From positions 1-64,000 of the forward strand of contig JADGDY010000007.1 of the NCBI GenBank assembly GCA_016744655.1: 64,000 nucleotides of DNA, written 5' to 3'. Shown here piece by piece: positions 44,159 to 53,216 of the stretch. The position numbers and the translations under genes were made by a program. Source of the DNA: Bacteroidales bacterium (GTDB taxonomy: Bacteria > Bacteroidota > Bacteroidia > Bacteroidales > UBA12170). Within the stretch, counting starts at the first letter, position 1. Every line of letters begins with the position of its first letter. The notes beneath the pieces were generated by a model that was given only the letters and a program-made list of their open reading frames with translations, searched no databases and was not told the origin of the DNA.

Positions 44159-45925
44159 CTATTTGATAGTAGACATTCCGAAAGGCAAGCGAGCTTGAAT
44201 AACAGCACGGTCTTCCATGTTTTCCATCATTTCAACATATTTATAGTTTTCACCTAAATAATGTTTCATCATTACTGAAGAAGATTGTCCAGTAAGGTCT
44301 TCTATAATTTGCTGGAACGGATCTTTCTGTACAGGTAATTCTTTTAGTTTGTAAGTTTCCAATTCGGCTAACTCAGCAGCTTTAACAATAGCTTCGTTCA
44401 TTCCACCTAACTCATCAACTAAACCAATTTCTAGAGCTTGACTGCCGCTCCATACTCTACCTTGACCAACTCTATCCACATCTTCTTTCGTCATGTTTCT
44501 TCCTTTGGCCACTTTGGTGATAAAGCTATCATAAACACGCTCAACACTACTTTGAATCACTTCACGCTGGTAAGGTGTTAAGGCTTTATTTATGGTCATA
44601 TAATTTCCATTTTCGTTAGTTGCTACTTCATCAAAAGTAATTCCTAATTTATTAGTCATGAAACCATTTACATTAGGTATCATACCAAACACTCCAATAG
44701 AACCAGTAATGGTATTTGGATCAGCATAAATATAATCGGCGGCACAACTGATATAATATCCACCAGAAGCAGCTACATATCCCATAGAAACTACGATAGG
44801 TTTCACTGGAGTAGTTAGTGTAACTTCTCTCCAAATTAAATCAGAAACCAAAGCAGATCCACCAGGAGAATTAACTCTCATTACAATGGCTTTTACTCTA
44901 TCGTCTTCACGAGCTTTAATAATTGCTTTGCGGATATTTTCTTCTCCAATATAAGTGTCATTACCTTTACCAGCTTTAATTTCGCCAGCAGCATAAATCA
45001 CAGCAATTTTATCTTTAGCAACTGCTTTTTCTTTGAAGAATGCAGAGTTTTTATATTTACTGATGCTTAACATTTCTAAATCGTCATCTTCAGCTTTCTC
45101 TGTTTTTTCTTTCAATAATGCTTTAATTTCATCTGGATATTTAATTCCATCAACAAATTTTAATGCTAAAGCTTTCTTTGGGTCATCTAAACTTAACAGG
45201 TCAGCTGCTTCGTTAAGCTTTTCGATACTTATATTTCTAGAAGCAGAAATTTCATTTAGAATATTTGACCAAATAGAAGTCAATAAAGCAGTGTTTTGCT
45301 CACGATTCGATTCACTCATTTTGTCAAGCATAAATGGCTCAACAGCAGCTTTGAATTTACCATGACGTATAATTTGCATTTCTACATCAAGTTTTTCGAA
45401 CAAGCCTTTATAGAACATCATCTCAGAAGCGAATCCTTTAAATAAAATCATTCCTTCAGGGTGAATATAAACTTCGTCGGCAACAGAAGCTAGGTAATAA
45501 GCAGATTGTCCATAACCAGTAGCATAAGCCACTATGAATTTCCCAGATTCTTTAAATTTTAATAATGCTTTTCTAATTTCTTCCAATTGTGCAGGTCCGC
45601 CACTTACATCAGGAGTATTTAAATAAATCCCTTTGATATTTGGATCTTCAGCACCTTTTTCGATACTTTTAATTATAGAATTCAAACCAGGACTGTCTTT
45701 TCCAAATTCTGCAAAGTTTAATAAAGCAGAAGGATCATTTACAGAACGATCATTAAGAGGATAATCTAATTTTATCCTTAAAATACTATTCTCTTCAACC
45801 ACGGTTTCTTCTTCACCAGCAGAGATAGCGGCAGTCATAATTCCTATCAATATTAAAATAGAAAGGAAAAATGCTAAAATTACTCCCAATACGGAAGCCA
45901 ATGTAAATTTGAAAAACTGTCCCAT
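44159..45925 (-). CDS. sppA: Signal peptide peptidase SppA, 67K type
   Basis: An N-terminal membrane helix (about 8-36) anchors a 588-residue protein with two tandem S49 domains, as in E. coli SppA. RHGKFKAAVEP supplies the general-base lysine in the first domain. SMGYVAASGGYYISCAAD supplies the nucleophile serine in the second, with ADPNTITGSIGVFG after it. MRVNSPGGSALVSDLIWREV is the conserved strand. It degrades leftover signal peptides in the membrane. Confidence 0.95.
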   Translation of the reverse strand: MGQFFKFTLASVLGVILAFFLSILILIGIMTAAISAGEEETVVEENSILRIKLDYPLNDRSVNDPSALLNFAEFGKDSPGLNSIIKSIEKGAEDPNIKGIYLNTPDVSGGPAQLEEIRKALLKFKESGKFIVAYATGYGQSAYYLASVADEVYIHPEGMILFKGFASEMMFYKGLFEKLDVEMQIIRHGKFKAAVEPFMLDKMSESNREQNTALLTSIWSNILNEISASRNISIEKLNEAADLLSLDDPKKALALKFVDGIKYPDEIKALLKEKTEKAEDDDLEMLSISKYKNSAFFKEKAVAKDKIAVIYAAGEIKAGKGNDTYIGEENIRKAIIKAREDDRVKAIVMRVNSPGGSALVSDLIWREVTLTTPVKPIVVSMGYVAASGGYYISCAADYIYADPNTITGSIGVFGMIPNVNGFMTNKLGITFDEVATNENGNYMTINKALTPYQREVIQSSVERVYDSFITKVAKGRNMTKEDVDRVGQGRVWSGSQALEIGLVDELGGMNEAIVKAAELAELETYKLKELPVQKDPFQQIIEDLTGQSSSVMMKHYLGENYKYVEMMENMEDRAVIQARLPFGMSTIK

Positions 45926-46072
45926 TTTTTAATTTTTTTATTTATGCGAATATACAGGTTTTTTAGGCTCATCATGCGATCTGCTTTTAACAATTCGATG
46001 TGAATATAATGTTCTAATACCTTCTGTATATTCTATTCGTTTATTTGATATTTGTAAGACGACAAAACCCAA

Positions 46073-46708
46073 ATGAAGTTACAAAAATTCATATTCATAA
46101 CCATAGGCATGGCATTCATGATGATAGCTATTGCAAATCCGCCATTCAGGCCGGGTGGAATGAGTTTTACTTCCAATAATTATTACTCCGTTTTTATTAT
46201 GGATCAAGGTAAAAGTGAAGTTAATCATTTAGCTTCAATGTTGCAGTTTTATAACCCCCAAATTGGTTACAATAAAGCTCATGAAATGGCAAAGATGTAT
46301 GTGGAGGAGTCTAATCACGAAGGTGTAAACCATGATATTGCATTTTGTCAGATGATACTAGAAACTGGTTTCTTAAAATATGGAGGCGATGTGCAGCGCC
46401 ATCAAAATAATTTTTGTGGATTGGGAGCAACAGGTAATCGAGAACCTGGAGAGTATTTTCCTGATGTTAGAACAGGAATCAGAGCCCATATTCAGCATTT
46501 AAAAGCCTATGCCAGCACTGAAGACATCACTAAACAAAGTGTTGATAGAAGATTCAGGTTTGTAAAAAGAGGTTCCGCCACTACCATTTATGCCCTTCCA
46601 GGGAAATGGGCTTCAGATCCGCTATATGATCAAAAGCTAGAAAGCCTTTTGGAGAGACTGTTTCAGTTTCGCCATTTTTATGCCAGCCGAGAATTAGCTT
46701 CAGAATAA
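46073..46708 (+). CDS. GH73 N-acetylglucosaminidase domain protein, exported
   Basis: The signal peptide ends near IAIANPP. The 211-residue protein has AFCQMILETGFLKYGG with the probable catalytic Glu, then NNFCGLGATGNREPGEYFPDVRTGIRAHIQHLKAYAS, a typical FlgJ-C/GH73 layout. It should cut the glycan chains of peptidoglycan. No LysM or SH3 domain is present. A near-miss -7 box (GATATTTG, 46049 region) precedes it. Confidence 0.88.
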   Translation: MKLQKFIFITIGMAFMMIAIANPPFRPGGMSFTSNNYYSVFIMDQGKSEVNHLASMLQFYNPQIGYNKAHEMAKMYVEESNHEGVNHDIAFCQMILETGFLKYGGDVQRHQNNFCGLGATGNREPGEYFPDVRTGIRAHIQHLKAYASTEDITKQSVDRRFRFVKRGSATTIYALPGKWASDPLYDQKLESLLERLFQFRHFYASRELASE

Positions 46709-46783
46709 ATTCCTAAAAATATCCCTTCCAAAACTCGTTAATAAATAATTATAAATCCTAGTAAAAAGCTAAGCTCGAATTTC

Positions 46784-46791
46784 TAAATTTG
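46784..46791 (+). promoter_or_regulatory. -7 box for folK-dNK (TAAATTTG)
   Basis: Exact TAnnTTTG match ending ten bases before ATG 46802. The 5' leader would be about five bases, nearly leaderless; the GTG at 46799 is then too close to the transcript end to be preferred. Confidence 0.55.
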
Positions 46792-46801
46792 CTTTCGAGT
46801 G

Positions 46802-47302
46802 ATGAAAAATAAGCTGACTTTATTAATAGGTGGAAATGTGGGAGATAAGCTTTTTTATCTTCAAAAAACCGTCGATTTACTATCAGAAAAATTAGGAGAT
46901 GTCATTAAAACATCATCAATTTACGAAACTGCTGCTTGGGGTTTTGAATCAGATGACTTTTATAATATGGCTGTGGTTGTTGAGACTAATCATACTCCAA
47001 CTGACTGCTTATGCATCACTCAAAGTATTGAATTTGAAATAGGAAGAAAAGAAAAAAGTATAGATGGGAACTATAGTGCCCGTTGCATGGATATTGATTT
47101 GATGTTTTATAACGACATCACTTTTCATGATGATAGACTTAGTATTCCACATCTTAAAATTCAAGAAAGGAAATTTGTGTTGATTCCATTAAATGAAATA
47201 ATGAATCAATATATTCATCCAAAAGAAGAGAAAACAATTAGTGAGTTATTGAGTGAGTGTAGTGACCAATCAGAGGTAAAAAAGATAAATGAACACATAT
47301 AA
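46802..47302 (+). CDS. folK: 2-amino-4-hydroxy-6-hydroxymethyldihydropteridine diphosphokinase
   Basis: The 166-residue HPPK has LLIGGNVGDKLFYLQKTVDLL, SSIYETAAWGFESDDFYNMAVVVET, EIGRKEK, ARCMDIDLMFYND (the two Asp that bind magnesium) and PHLKIQERKFVLIPLNEI. It transfers pyrophosphate from ATP to the pterin in folate biosynthesis. ATG 46802 is chosen over GTG 46799. It overlaps the following kinase by 14 bases. Confidence 0.95.
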   Translation: MKNKLTLLIGGNVGDKLFYLQKTVDLLSEKLGDVIKTSSIYETAAWGFESDDFYNMAVVVETNHTPTDCLCITQSIEFEIGRKEKSIDGNYSARCMDIDLMFYNDITFHDDRLSIPHLKIQERKFVLIPLNEIMNQYIHPKEEKTISELLSECSDQSEVKKINEHI

Positions 47303-47924
47303 TTACATAGCCATTGAAGGTACTATAGGGGCAGGAAAAACTTCGTTGGCTACTATGATTTCCGAAGATTATAATGCCAAGCTCATCCTAGAGGGATTTG
47401 CCGACAATCCATTTCTACCCAAATTCTATAAAGAAGCTGACAAATATGCTTTTCCTTTGGAATTGTCTTTTTTAGCAGAACGATATCAACAACTTACCGA
47501 CCAACTTTCAAAACAAGATTTATTTAAAGCATTTACTGTTTCAGATTACTTTATCAATAAATCGCTCATTTTTGCTCAAAAAACTTTACAGGACGATGTT
47601 TTTGGCTTGTATTCACGATTGTTCCATATCATTAACTCCTCTATTCCGAAGCCTGACTTATTGGTGTACCTCTATGTTTCAGTAGACAGATTACAGGCTA
47701 ATATTAAAGAAAGAGGGCGTGATTATGAGCAGGATATTGAAAATGAATATCTTGAGAAAATCCAGTCTGGATATTTTGAATTTATTCGTCAACAACAAAA
47801 TCAGAGGATTCTCATATTAGATACCAACAATGTGGATTTTGTTAAGAATAAAGATGACTATAATCACATTATTGAATTAATAGACCAACCTTATGAAATA
47901 GGAATACATAGAGTAGTGGTTTAA
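47289..47924 (+). CDS. Deoxynucleoside kinase (dAK/dGK type)
   Basis: Walker A is GTIGAGKT at residues 11-18. FLPKFYKEADKYAFPLELSFLAERYQQL, SDYFINKSLIFAQKTL and LDVSVD-like VYLYVSVDRLQANIKERGRDYEQDI are the dNK substrate and lid phrases. It phosphorylates deoxyadenosine or deoxyguanosine for salvage. The 14-base overlap with folK shows translational coupling. Pairing folK with a dNK gene is a recurrent arrangement in Bacteroidota, though I cannot verify that here. Confidence 0.9.
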   Translation: MNTYNYIAIEGTIGAGKTSLATMISEDYNAKLILEGFADNPFLPKFYKEADKYAFPLELSFLAERYQQLTDQLSKQDLFKAFTVSDYFINKSLIFAQKTLQDDVFGLYSRLFHIINSSIPKPDLLVYLYVSVDRLQANIKERGRDYEQDIENEYLEKIQSGYFEFIRQQQNQRILILDTNNVDFVKNKDDYNHIIELIDQPYEIGIHRVVV

Positions 47925-49063
47925 TTGTTAATGATGCAATGATTATTGATTCAACGGATAAATGATTGAATAGTTTGATTTGTTTAACATTATAGCACTT
48001 TTCTAAATCTACTGATTAATGGTTTTCAAATTACTTTTTTAATCTGTGGAAATCCAAATTACCTGTGTCACTCGTGTTCATCTTTTGCGCTCTTAGCGTA
48101 TTTTTCCTTTGCTGGCCTATGCATGGAATATAAAAATGCATTATAAAAAAATCAGAGAATAATGGTCTTAGATTTGAGTTGCTAATATTATAAGATACTG
48201 AGTCAATGACTGAATGGATAAATGATTGAATAGTTTGATTTGTCTAACATTATAGTACTTTTCTACCCTACTCAAAATCCCACAATTAAACTACTTTATC
48301 AATCTGTGAAAATCCAAACAACCTGTGTCATTCGTGTTCATATTTTGCGCTCTTAGCGGGTTTTTCCTTTGCTGGTCTTTGCGTGGAATCTAAAAATGCA
48401 TCATGAAAAAATCAGAGAATAATGGTCTTAGATTTGAGTTACTAATATTATAAGGTACTGAGTCAATAGTTGAATGGTTAATGACTTAATGGATAAATGA
48501 TTGAATAGTTTGACTTGTCTAACATTATAGTACTTTTCTACCCTACTCAAAATCCCACAATTAAACTACTTTATCAATCTGTGAAAATCCAAACAAACTG
48601 TGTCATTCGTGTTCATTTTTTGCGCTCTTAGCGGGTTTTTCCTTTGCTGGTCTTTGCGTGGAATCTAAAAATACATTATAAAAAAATCAGAGAATAATGG
48701 TCTTAAATTTGAGTTACTAATATTATAAGGTACTGAGTCAATAGTCGAATGGTTAATGACCTGATGTACAAATGATTGAATAGTTTCATTTATCTAACAT
48801 TATAGCACTTTCCTACCCTACTCAAAACCCCACAATTAAACTACTCTATCAATCTGTGAAAATCTGTACAACCCGTGTCATTCGTGTTCCTTATTGTGCT
48901 CTTTTCGAGTTCTCTCTTTACCGGCATTTGCGGAGAATTAAAGTCCTTGTGCGGACAAACAATAGAAGAATAGGATTTATTGGACTTAAAAGTGGAAATT
49001 AATGGGACGATTTTAGAATGATTGAATAACTTAATTAAGTTAAAAACACAACATTTACTATAC
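47925..49063. other. 1139-bp gene-free region filled by a tandem repeat
   Basis: No ORF with coding character is present on either strand. Nearly all of it is the 260-275 bp array listed separately, with a short AATGATT-type entry (47930-47955) and a diverged exit (48960-49040). Confidence 0.8.
47956..48960 (+). repeat. Non-coding tandem array, about four units of 260-275 bp
   Basis: Units start at 47956, 48216, 48491 and 48766 (spacing 260, 275, 275). Each begins AATGATTGAATAGTTTGATT, then TAACATTATAG, then AATCTGTG(A/G)AAATCC, CTGTGTCATTCGTGTTCA, TGCGCTCTTAGCG, CTTTGCTGG, GAGAATAATGGTCTTA and ends TACTGAGTCAATA. Units 2 and 3 are almost identical; units 1 and 4 are more diverged, as expected if copies arise in the middle. 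The CTGTG/CATTCGTG and CTTTGC words recur in many Bacteroidota intergenic repeats as far as I recall. Confidence 0.9.
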
Positions 49064-49735
49064 TTACTTTTTTCCTAAAACCAACCGCTTTTCAGAACCC
49101 GGAAACTTCCCAAACCTTTGCAAAAGATAAATTGTGATAAAAGGAAGTCCAAAACCAATTGCGGCTCCAACCCAAATATCAACAAAGAAATGCTGAAGAA
49201 TATATACCCTTGAAAGCCCAGTTAAAACAGCAATACTAAGAATAAGAAAATTGATCACTGGTCCTTTCTTTAAGGCCCAAACCAAGAAAAACGCTACTAA
49301 AAAAACACTTTGGGTATGCCCTGAAGGAAAAGTATGCAAACCATGTAAATGAACACCTTCAACCTGATGGAGCAAATCGAAATCTTGGATATATGACATA
49401 GGACGATCTATATATGCGAAGATTCCTTTTTTCAATACCAACTGAACAATGATGGCTTCAATAATAACGAAGAAAGCAAAAAATCCAGCCATCACATAGC
49501 TGCGAAACAAGAGAAATATAACAACCGGAATAAATACTAATCCATCTCCAAGGTGAGTGATATATTTAAAAAACAGATCAAAAAAAGGATTATTCCATCC
49601 ATTTATCCAGAAAGTCGCTTGTTCTTTTGGGAGGAATAAAATTGGTGATGAAAGCAATAATATTGCAATCACTATAAATAAAAAACCTCTAGTTGAGGAG
49701 TCTGTTAAAAGATTATTAGGAGCAGATTTTACCAT
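49064..49735 (-). CDS. PAP2-family membrane phosphatase
   Basis: Six hydrophobic helices span 223 residues. The three phosphatase blocks are seen: KKGIFAYIDRP (K-x6-RP), FPSGHTQ (PSGH, catalytic histidine), and SRVYILQHFFVD (SR-x5-H-x3-D). Members dephosphorylate lipid phosphates such as undecaprenyl pyrophosphate or phosphatidylglycerophosphate. The -7 box at 49740-49747 ends four bases before the ATG, so the transcript is probably leaderless. Confidence 0.9.
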   Translation of the reverse strand: MVKSAPNNLLTDSSTRGFLFIVIAILLLSSPILFLPKEQATFWINGWNNPFFDLFFKYITHLGDGLVFIPVVIFLLFRSYVMAGFFAFFVIIEAIIVQLVLKKGIFAYIDRPMSYIQDFDLLHQVEGVHLHGLHTFPSGHTQSVFLVAFFLVWALKKGPVINFLILSIAVLTGLSRVYILQHFFVDIWVGAAIGFGLPFITIYLLQRFGKFPGSEKRLVLGKK

Positions 49736-49739
49736 GCCG

Positions 49740-49747
49740 CAAAAATA
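49740..49747 (-). promoter_or_regulatory. -7 box of a probably leaderless PAP2 transcript (minus strand TATTTTTG)
   Basis: Minus strand reads TATTTTTG, four bases (CGGC), ATG, the same distance as at 25554 and 51808. Confidence 0.6.
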
Positions 49748-49802
49748 AGAGATTTATTGAGAAGTATTAGTTTAACAAGAACTACGAGAGGAATAACTAC
49801 AT

Positions 49803-50447
49803 CTATAAGTCACCTTCCCACTCACTATAAAATTGATCTAGATATCCCTCCATAAATTCATGACGCTGCTGAGCAATTTTTCTAGCCTCCTCAGTATTCA
49901 TCATATCTTTCAGAAGCAATAGTTTCTCGTAAAAATGATTGAGTGTAGGATTAGTGTTTTTCTTATAATCTTCTAAGCTTTCGTATTTAACAGGAGGAAT
50001 TTCAGGGTTATAGATTTCACGTTTCTTGAAACCTCCAAAAGCAAAAGTTCTGGCAATACCAATGGCTCCAATAGCATCTAATCTATCTGCATCTTGTACA
50101 ACTTTTCCTTCTAATGTGCTCGGAATCTTTCCTTTGCTAAAAGAGACTTCTTGCATAATTAAAAGAATGTGTTTTTTTTCTGCCTCCTCCACTTTGTTTT
50201 TATTCAGCCATTCTCCTGCCATTCTAGGACCAATTTCCTCATTACCATCATGCAATTTATGATCAGCAATATCATGAAGCAAAGCTGCCATTTCCACAAT
50301 AAAACCATCCACAGGATAAGCTTTAGCTATATTCATAGCATTATTTCTCACCCTGTGAATATGCCACCAATCATGCCCACTACCTTCTCCTTCTAAAATG
50401 CTTCTGATATAGCTTTCAGTTTCTAAAATGACATTAGATTTCTCCAT
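49803..50447 (-). CDS. HD-domain metal-dependent phosphohydrolase (YedJ-like)
   Basis: The metal ligands appear as HDWWHIHRV (His29/His31 region), ALLHDIADHK (His58-Asp59) and a later Asp in VVQDADRLDAIGAIG. The AFGGFKKREIYNP segment matches the YedJ/YpgQ group of nucleotide or pyrophosphate hydrolases. 214 residues, cytoplasmic. The gene follows the MacB-like permease on the same strand by 15 bases and is probably co-transcribed. Confidence 0.88.
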   Translation of the reverse strand: MEKSNVILETESYIRSILEGEGSGHDWWHIHRVRNNAMNIAKAYPVDGFIVEMAALLHDIADHKLHDGNEEIGPRMAGEWLNKNKVEEAEKKHILLIMQEVSFSKGKIPSTLEGKVVQDADRLDAIGAIGIARTFAFGGFKKREIYNPEIPPVKYESLEDYKKNTNPTLNHFYEKLLLLKDMMNTEEARKIAQQRHEFMEGYLDQFYSEWEGDL

Positions 50448-50462
50448 TAAGAATATTTTAAA

Positions 50463-51701
50463 TTATACACTACGCATAGCCACAACAGGGTCTAGTTTAC
50501 TGGCTTTTAATGCTGGCCACAATCCGCTCACTAACCCAATTAAGGTTGAAACAGTGAGACCCAACAATACATTCCCTTCGTTTAACATCATTTCCCATTC
50601 GAATCCATAAGTAACAACTAAACCAAGAATAAAAACAAAAAACAATCCAAATAGTCCTCCTAGAATACTTAAGAATATGGCTTCAAATAAAAACTGAGTC
50701 AAAATAAAATAACGCTTTGCTCCTAATGACTTTTGAATTCCTATGATGTTGGTTCTTTCCTTCACAGACACAAACATGATATTTGCAATACCAAAACCTC
50801 CCACTAACAATGAAAAGCCACCAATTACCCATCCTAAGCCTGCTAGCATTCCAAAAAACTGATCAAATTGATTAGAAATCACAGAGGTTTCATTGATGGC
50901 AAAATCGTCATCAGCACCTGGTTTTATTCTATGAGCAGCTCGCAGTATTCCTGTTATTTCGCTGCGTAACTCTTCATTGGTTATATTGGGTTTTGCTTTT
51001 ACCATTAATGCATTTCCACTCCAGCGTAGGTCTACAAATGATTTCATATAATTGACGGGAATAAACATTTGTTTGTCGGGAGAATTACCAAAGCTATCCT
51101 CCCCCTTTTTCTCCATAACGCCAATCACGTAGGTTTTCATCCCTCCAATTTTAAAGGTTTTTCCTTCCGCTTCTTGATTTGGAAACAGGTTCTCCGCAAT
51201 TTCAGAGCCAATGAGTGCTACTTGCCTCCCGTTATTTATTTCGGAACGCGTAAAGTATCGCCCCTTTTCTATATCCACAGTCATCACTTGATTATGCTCA
51301 TAGGAGATCCCCTGAACCTGCATATTTTCCATCAAGTTATTACCATTTTTAATGGTTTTTCGCTTGTAAACAGAGAAGGCTACAGCCTCAGTTAAATTAC
51401 TTCTTTTTTGAACAGTTTTCAGATCCTCTAAAGAAGGTTGTGGACGATTCATATATTTCCACCATGGAGCATTTCCATCTGTCATCCAAGGCCACTTTTG
51501 AACGAAAAGCACATTACTACCTAAAGCACTCACGCTATCTCGTAATTGTTTCTCTAATGAATCGAAAATAGTGAACACCGATATAATTGCAAAAATACCG
51601 ATAGTAATTCCCAGCAAGGATAAAAAAGTACGTGTTTTATTGACTACCAGCTCTCTAACAGCAAATAAATAGCTTTCGCGAATCAGCTTCAAATATATCA
51701 T
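50463..51701 (-). CDS. MacB-type ABC transporter permease, stand-alone
   Basis: N-terminal helix (TFLSLLGITIGIFAIISVFTIF), a periplasmic MacB_PCD domain and three C-terminal FtsX helices with FGIANIMFVSVKERTNIIGIQKSLGAKRYFIL. The last stretch is the conserved coupling segment. No ATPase gene is adjacent, so its motor must be encoded elsewhere. It is distinct from the paired permeases at 29-31.7 kb (412 residues, EEM-rich late loop). Confidence 0.9.
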   Translation of the reverse strand: MIYLKLIRESYLFAVRELVVNKTRTFLSLLGITIGIFAIISVFTIFDSLEKQLRDSVSALGSNVLFVQKWPWMTDGNAPWWKYMNRPQPSLEDLKTVQKRSNLTEAVAFSVYKRKTIKNGNNLMENMQVQGISYEHNQVMTVDIEKGRYFTRSEINNGRQVALIGSEIAENLFPNQEAEGKTFKIGGMKTYVIGVMEKKGEDSFGNSPDKQMFIPVNYMKSFVDLRWSGNALMVKAKPNITNEELRSEITGILRAAHRIKPGADDDFAINETSVISNQFDQFFGMLAGLGWVIGGFSLLVGGFGIANIMFVSVKERTNIIGIQKSLGAKRYFILTQFLFEAIFLSILGGLFGLFFVFILGLVVTYGFEWEMMLNEGNVLLGLTVSTLIGLVSGLWPALKASKLDPVVAMRSV

Positions 51702-51795
51702 GAGGTTGTCTTTTCAATTAGGACGTAAAAAGAGGATAAAGGTAACAAAAAGTTAAGCATGTTTTTTTTGAATTATGATGTTTGATAATTGGTAT

Positions 51796-51803
51796 TACAT
51801 TTG
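51796..51803 (+). promoter_or_regulatory. -7 box of a probably leaderless acpH-like transcript (TACATTTG)
   Basis: TACATTTG is followed by four bases (CCCA) and the ATG at 51808. The predicted transcript start coincides with the start codon, and this excludes the longer frame beginning at 51775. Confidence 0.65.
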
Positions 51804-51807
51804 CCCA

Positions 51808-52401
51808 ATGAATTTTTTAGCACATATATACCTTTCTGGAGATAACAAAGAAATTGCTTTGGGTAATCTTATTGGTGATATGGTGAAAGGAAACGCATAT
51901 GAGAAATATCCTAAAGACATTCGAACTGGGCTGATTCTCCATCGGTCTATCGATGAGTTTACCGATGCGCATCTAAGCTTTAAACATAGTTGTGAAATCA
52001 TCAAACCCTATTTCAATAGATATGCCGGAATTGTAGCCGATATTTATTACGACCATTTTTTAGCTAAATACTGGACTGAATTCTCAGATGTTGAACTACA
52101 AAAAGCAGTAAATGATATTTATATTCTGATGATTAAAAAATACAGGATATTACCATCTAGAGCCCAGAGGATCGCTCCGTTTATGATATTAAGAAATTGG
52201 TTGGGAACCTATGGCCATTTTGAACCATTGCACCAAGCTTTCTTAGGTATGCATAGAAGAACAAGTGAACGTGGCCACATGGATATCGCAGTTGAAAAAC
52301 TACAAGTTCATTATGAAGAATTAGAAAAAGATTTCAGGTTATTTATGCCAGATGTGATAGAATTCAGTAAAGAAAAGCTAAGCCTTCTTTCTACTATTTA
52401 A
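51808..52401 (+). CDS. Acyl-carrier-protein phosphodiesterase (AcpH/DUF479) family
   Basis: Starting at ATG 51808 gives MNFLAHIYLSGDNKE...ALGNLIGDMVKG, the family's invariant beginning. The longer frame from 51775 adds eleven residues that would lie upstream of the promoter. The HD-like core has LHRSIDEFTDAHLSFKHS, IVADIYYDHFLAKYW (His and Asp metal ligands). AcpH removes the 4'-phosphopantetheine from ACP. It overlaps the convergent lgt gene by 24 bases. Confidence 0.88.
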   Translation: MNFLAHIYLSGDNKEIALGNLIGDMVKGNAYEKYPKDIRTGLILHRSIDEFTDAHLSFKHSCEIIKPYFNRYAGIVADIYYDHFLAKYWTEFSDVELQKAVNDIYILMIKKYRILPSRAQRIAPFMILRNWLGTYGHFEPLHQAFLGMHRRTSERGHMDIAVEKLQVHYEELEKDFRLFMPDVIEFSKEKLSLLSTI

Positions 52402-53163
52402 AACTAAATAAACTCCTCCAGCCACAAGAGGAATACTTAAAATCTGACCCATATTTAATGTCATGCCCTCCTCAAAAGCTACTTGGTTTACTTTTAAGAA
52501 TTCGATGAAGAATCTCATTCCAAATACCAAAATAAAGAACATCCCCAATAAGAATCCATCGGCAGTTTTACCGTCTTTTCTATAGTAATAATTCATGAGG
52601 TATATAAAAATGGCTAGATAGCTCAATGCTTCATAAATCTGTGTTGGATGACGTGGATCTGCTTGTCCATCTCTTACAAAAATGAAACCCCAAGGTAAAT
52701 CAGTCACATGACCATATATTTCTGAGTTCATTAGGTTTCCGGTTCTTATAGCTACTGCAGCTAAAGCAGTCACAACTACAACTCTATCTAAGGTCCATAA
52801 ATACCCACGCTTCTCTTTTTTTGAGAAAATATAAATAGCAATTAGAATTCCAACAGCTGCACCGTGGCTGGCTAATCCACCTTCCCAAACATATAGAATC
52901 TCGATTAAGTGATTTTTATAATAGGCCCAGTCGTAGAATATCACATGGCCCAACCTTGCGCCAACTACTGTAGCAACTAACATATAAGTGGTAAGAGTAT
53001 CCAATACTTTTTCTTCAACACCTTCTTTCTTGAAAAACTTGAGCATGATAATATATCCGAAGAAAAACCCGGAGGCAAATAATAACCCGTACCAACGAGG
53101 TGCTATAAATCCTAAATCAAAAATTTCTGGGTTGACATTCCAAGTAATAAAGTCAAGTATCAT
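52378..53163 (-). CDS. lgt: Prolipoprotein diacylglyceryl transferase
   Basis: The 261-residue membrane enzyme has about seven helices, a GLASHGAAVGIL segment holding the important histidine, and the Lgt signature region AIRTGNLMNSEIYG with WGFIFVRDGQADPRHPTQIYEAL. It attaches diacylglyceryl to the lipobox cysteine of lipoproteins such as those encoded nearby. Its last 24 bases overlap the 3' end of the acpH-like gene. Confidence 0.95.
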   Translation of the reverse strand: MILDFITWNVNPEIFDLGFIAPRWYGLLFASGFFFGYIIMLKFFKKEGVEEKVLDTLTTYMLVATVVGARLGHVIFYDWAYYKNHLIEILYVWEGGLASHGAAVGILIAIYIFSKKEKRGYLWTLDRVVVVTALAAVAIRTGNLMNSEIYGHVTDLPWGFIFVRDGQADPRHPTQIYEALSYLAIFIYLMNYYYRKDGKTADGFLLGMFFILVFGMRFFIEFLKVNQVAFEEGMTLNMGQILSIPLVAGGVYLVLNSRKKA

Positions 53164-53216
53164 AATCAGGAAAATTTATTTACAAATTTGCATTTTATTA
53201 TTGAGGCTTAAAAACC

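Noticed and set aside
47956-48960. 48-kb array as a CRISPR or coding repeat
   Set aside because: Period of 260-275 bp is far too long for CRISPR and every frame has many stops.
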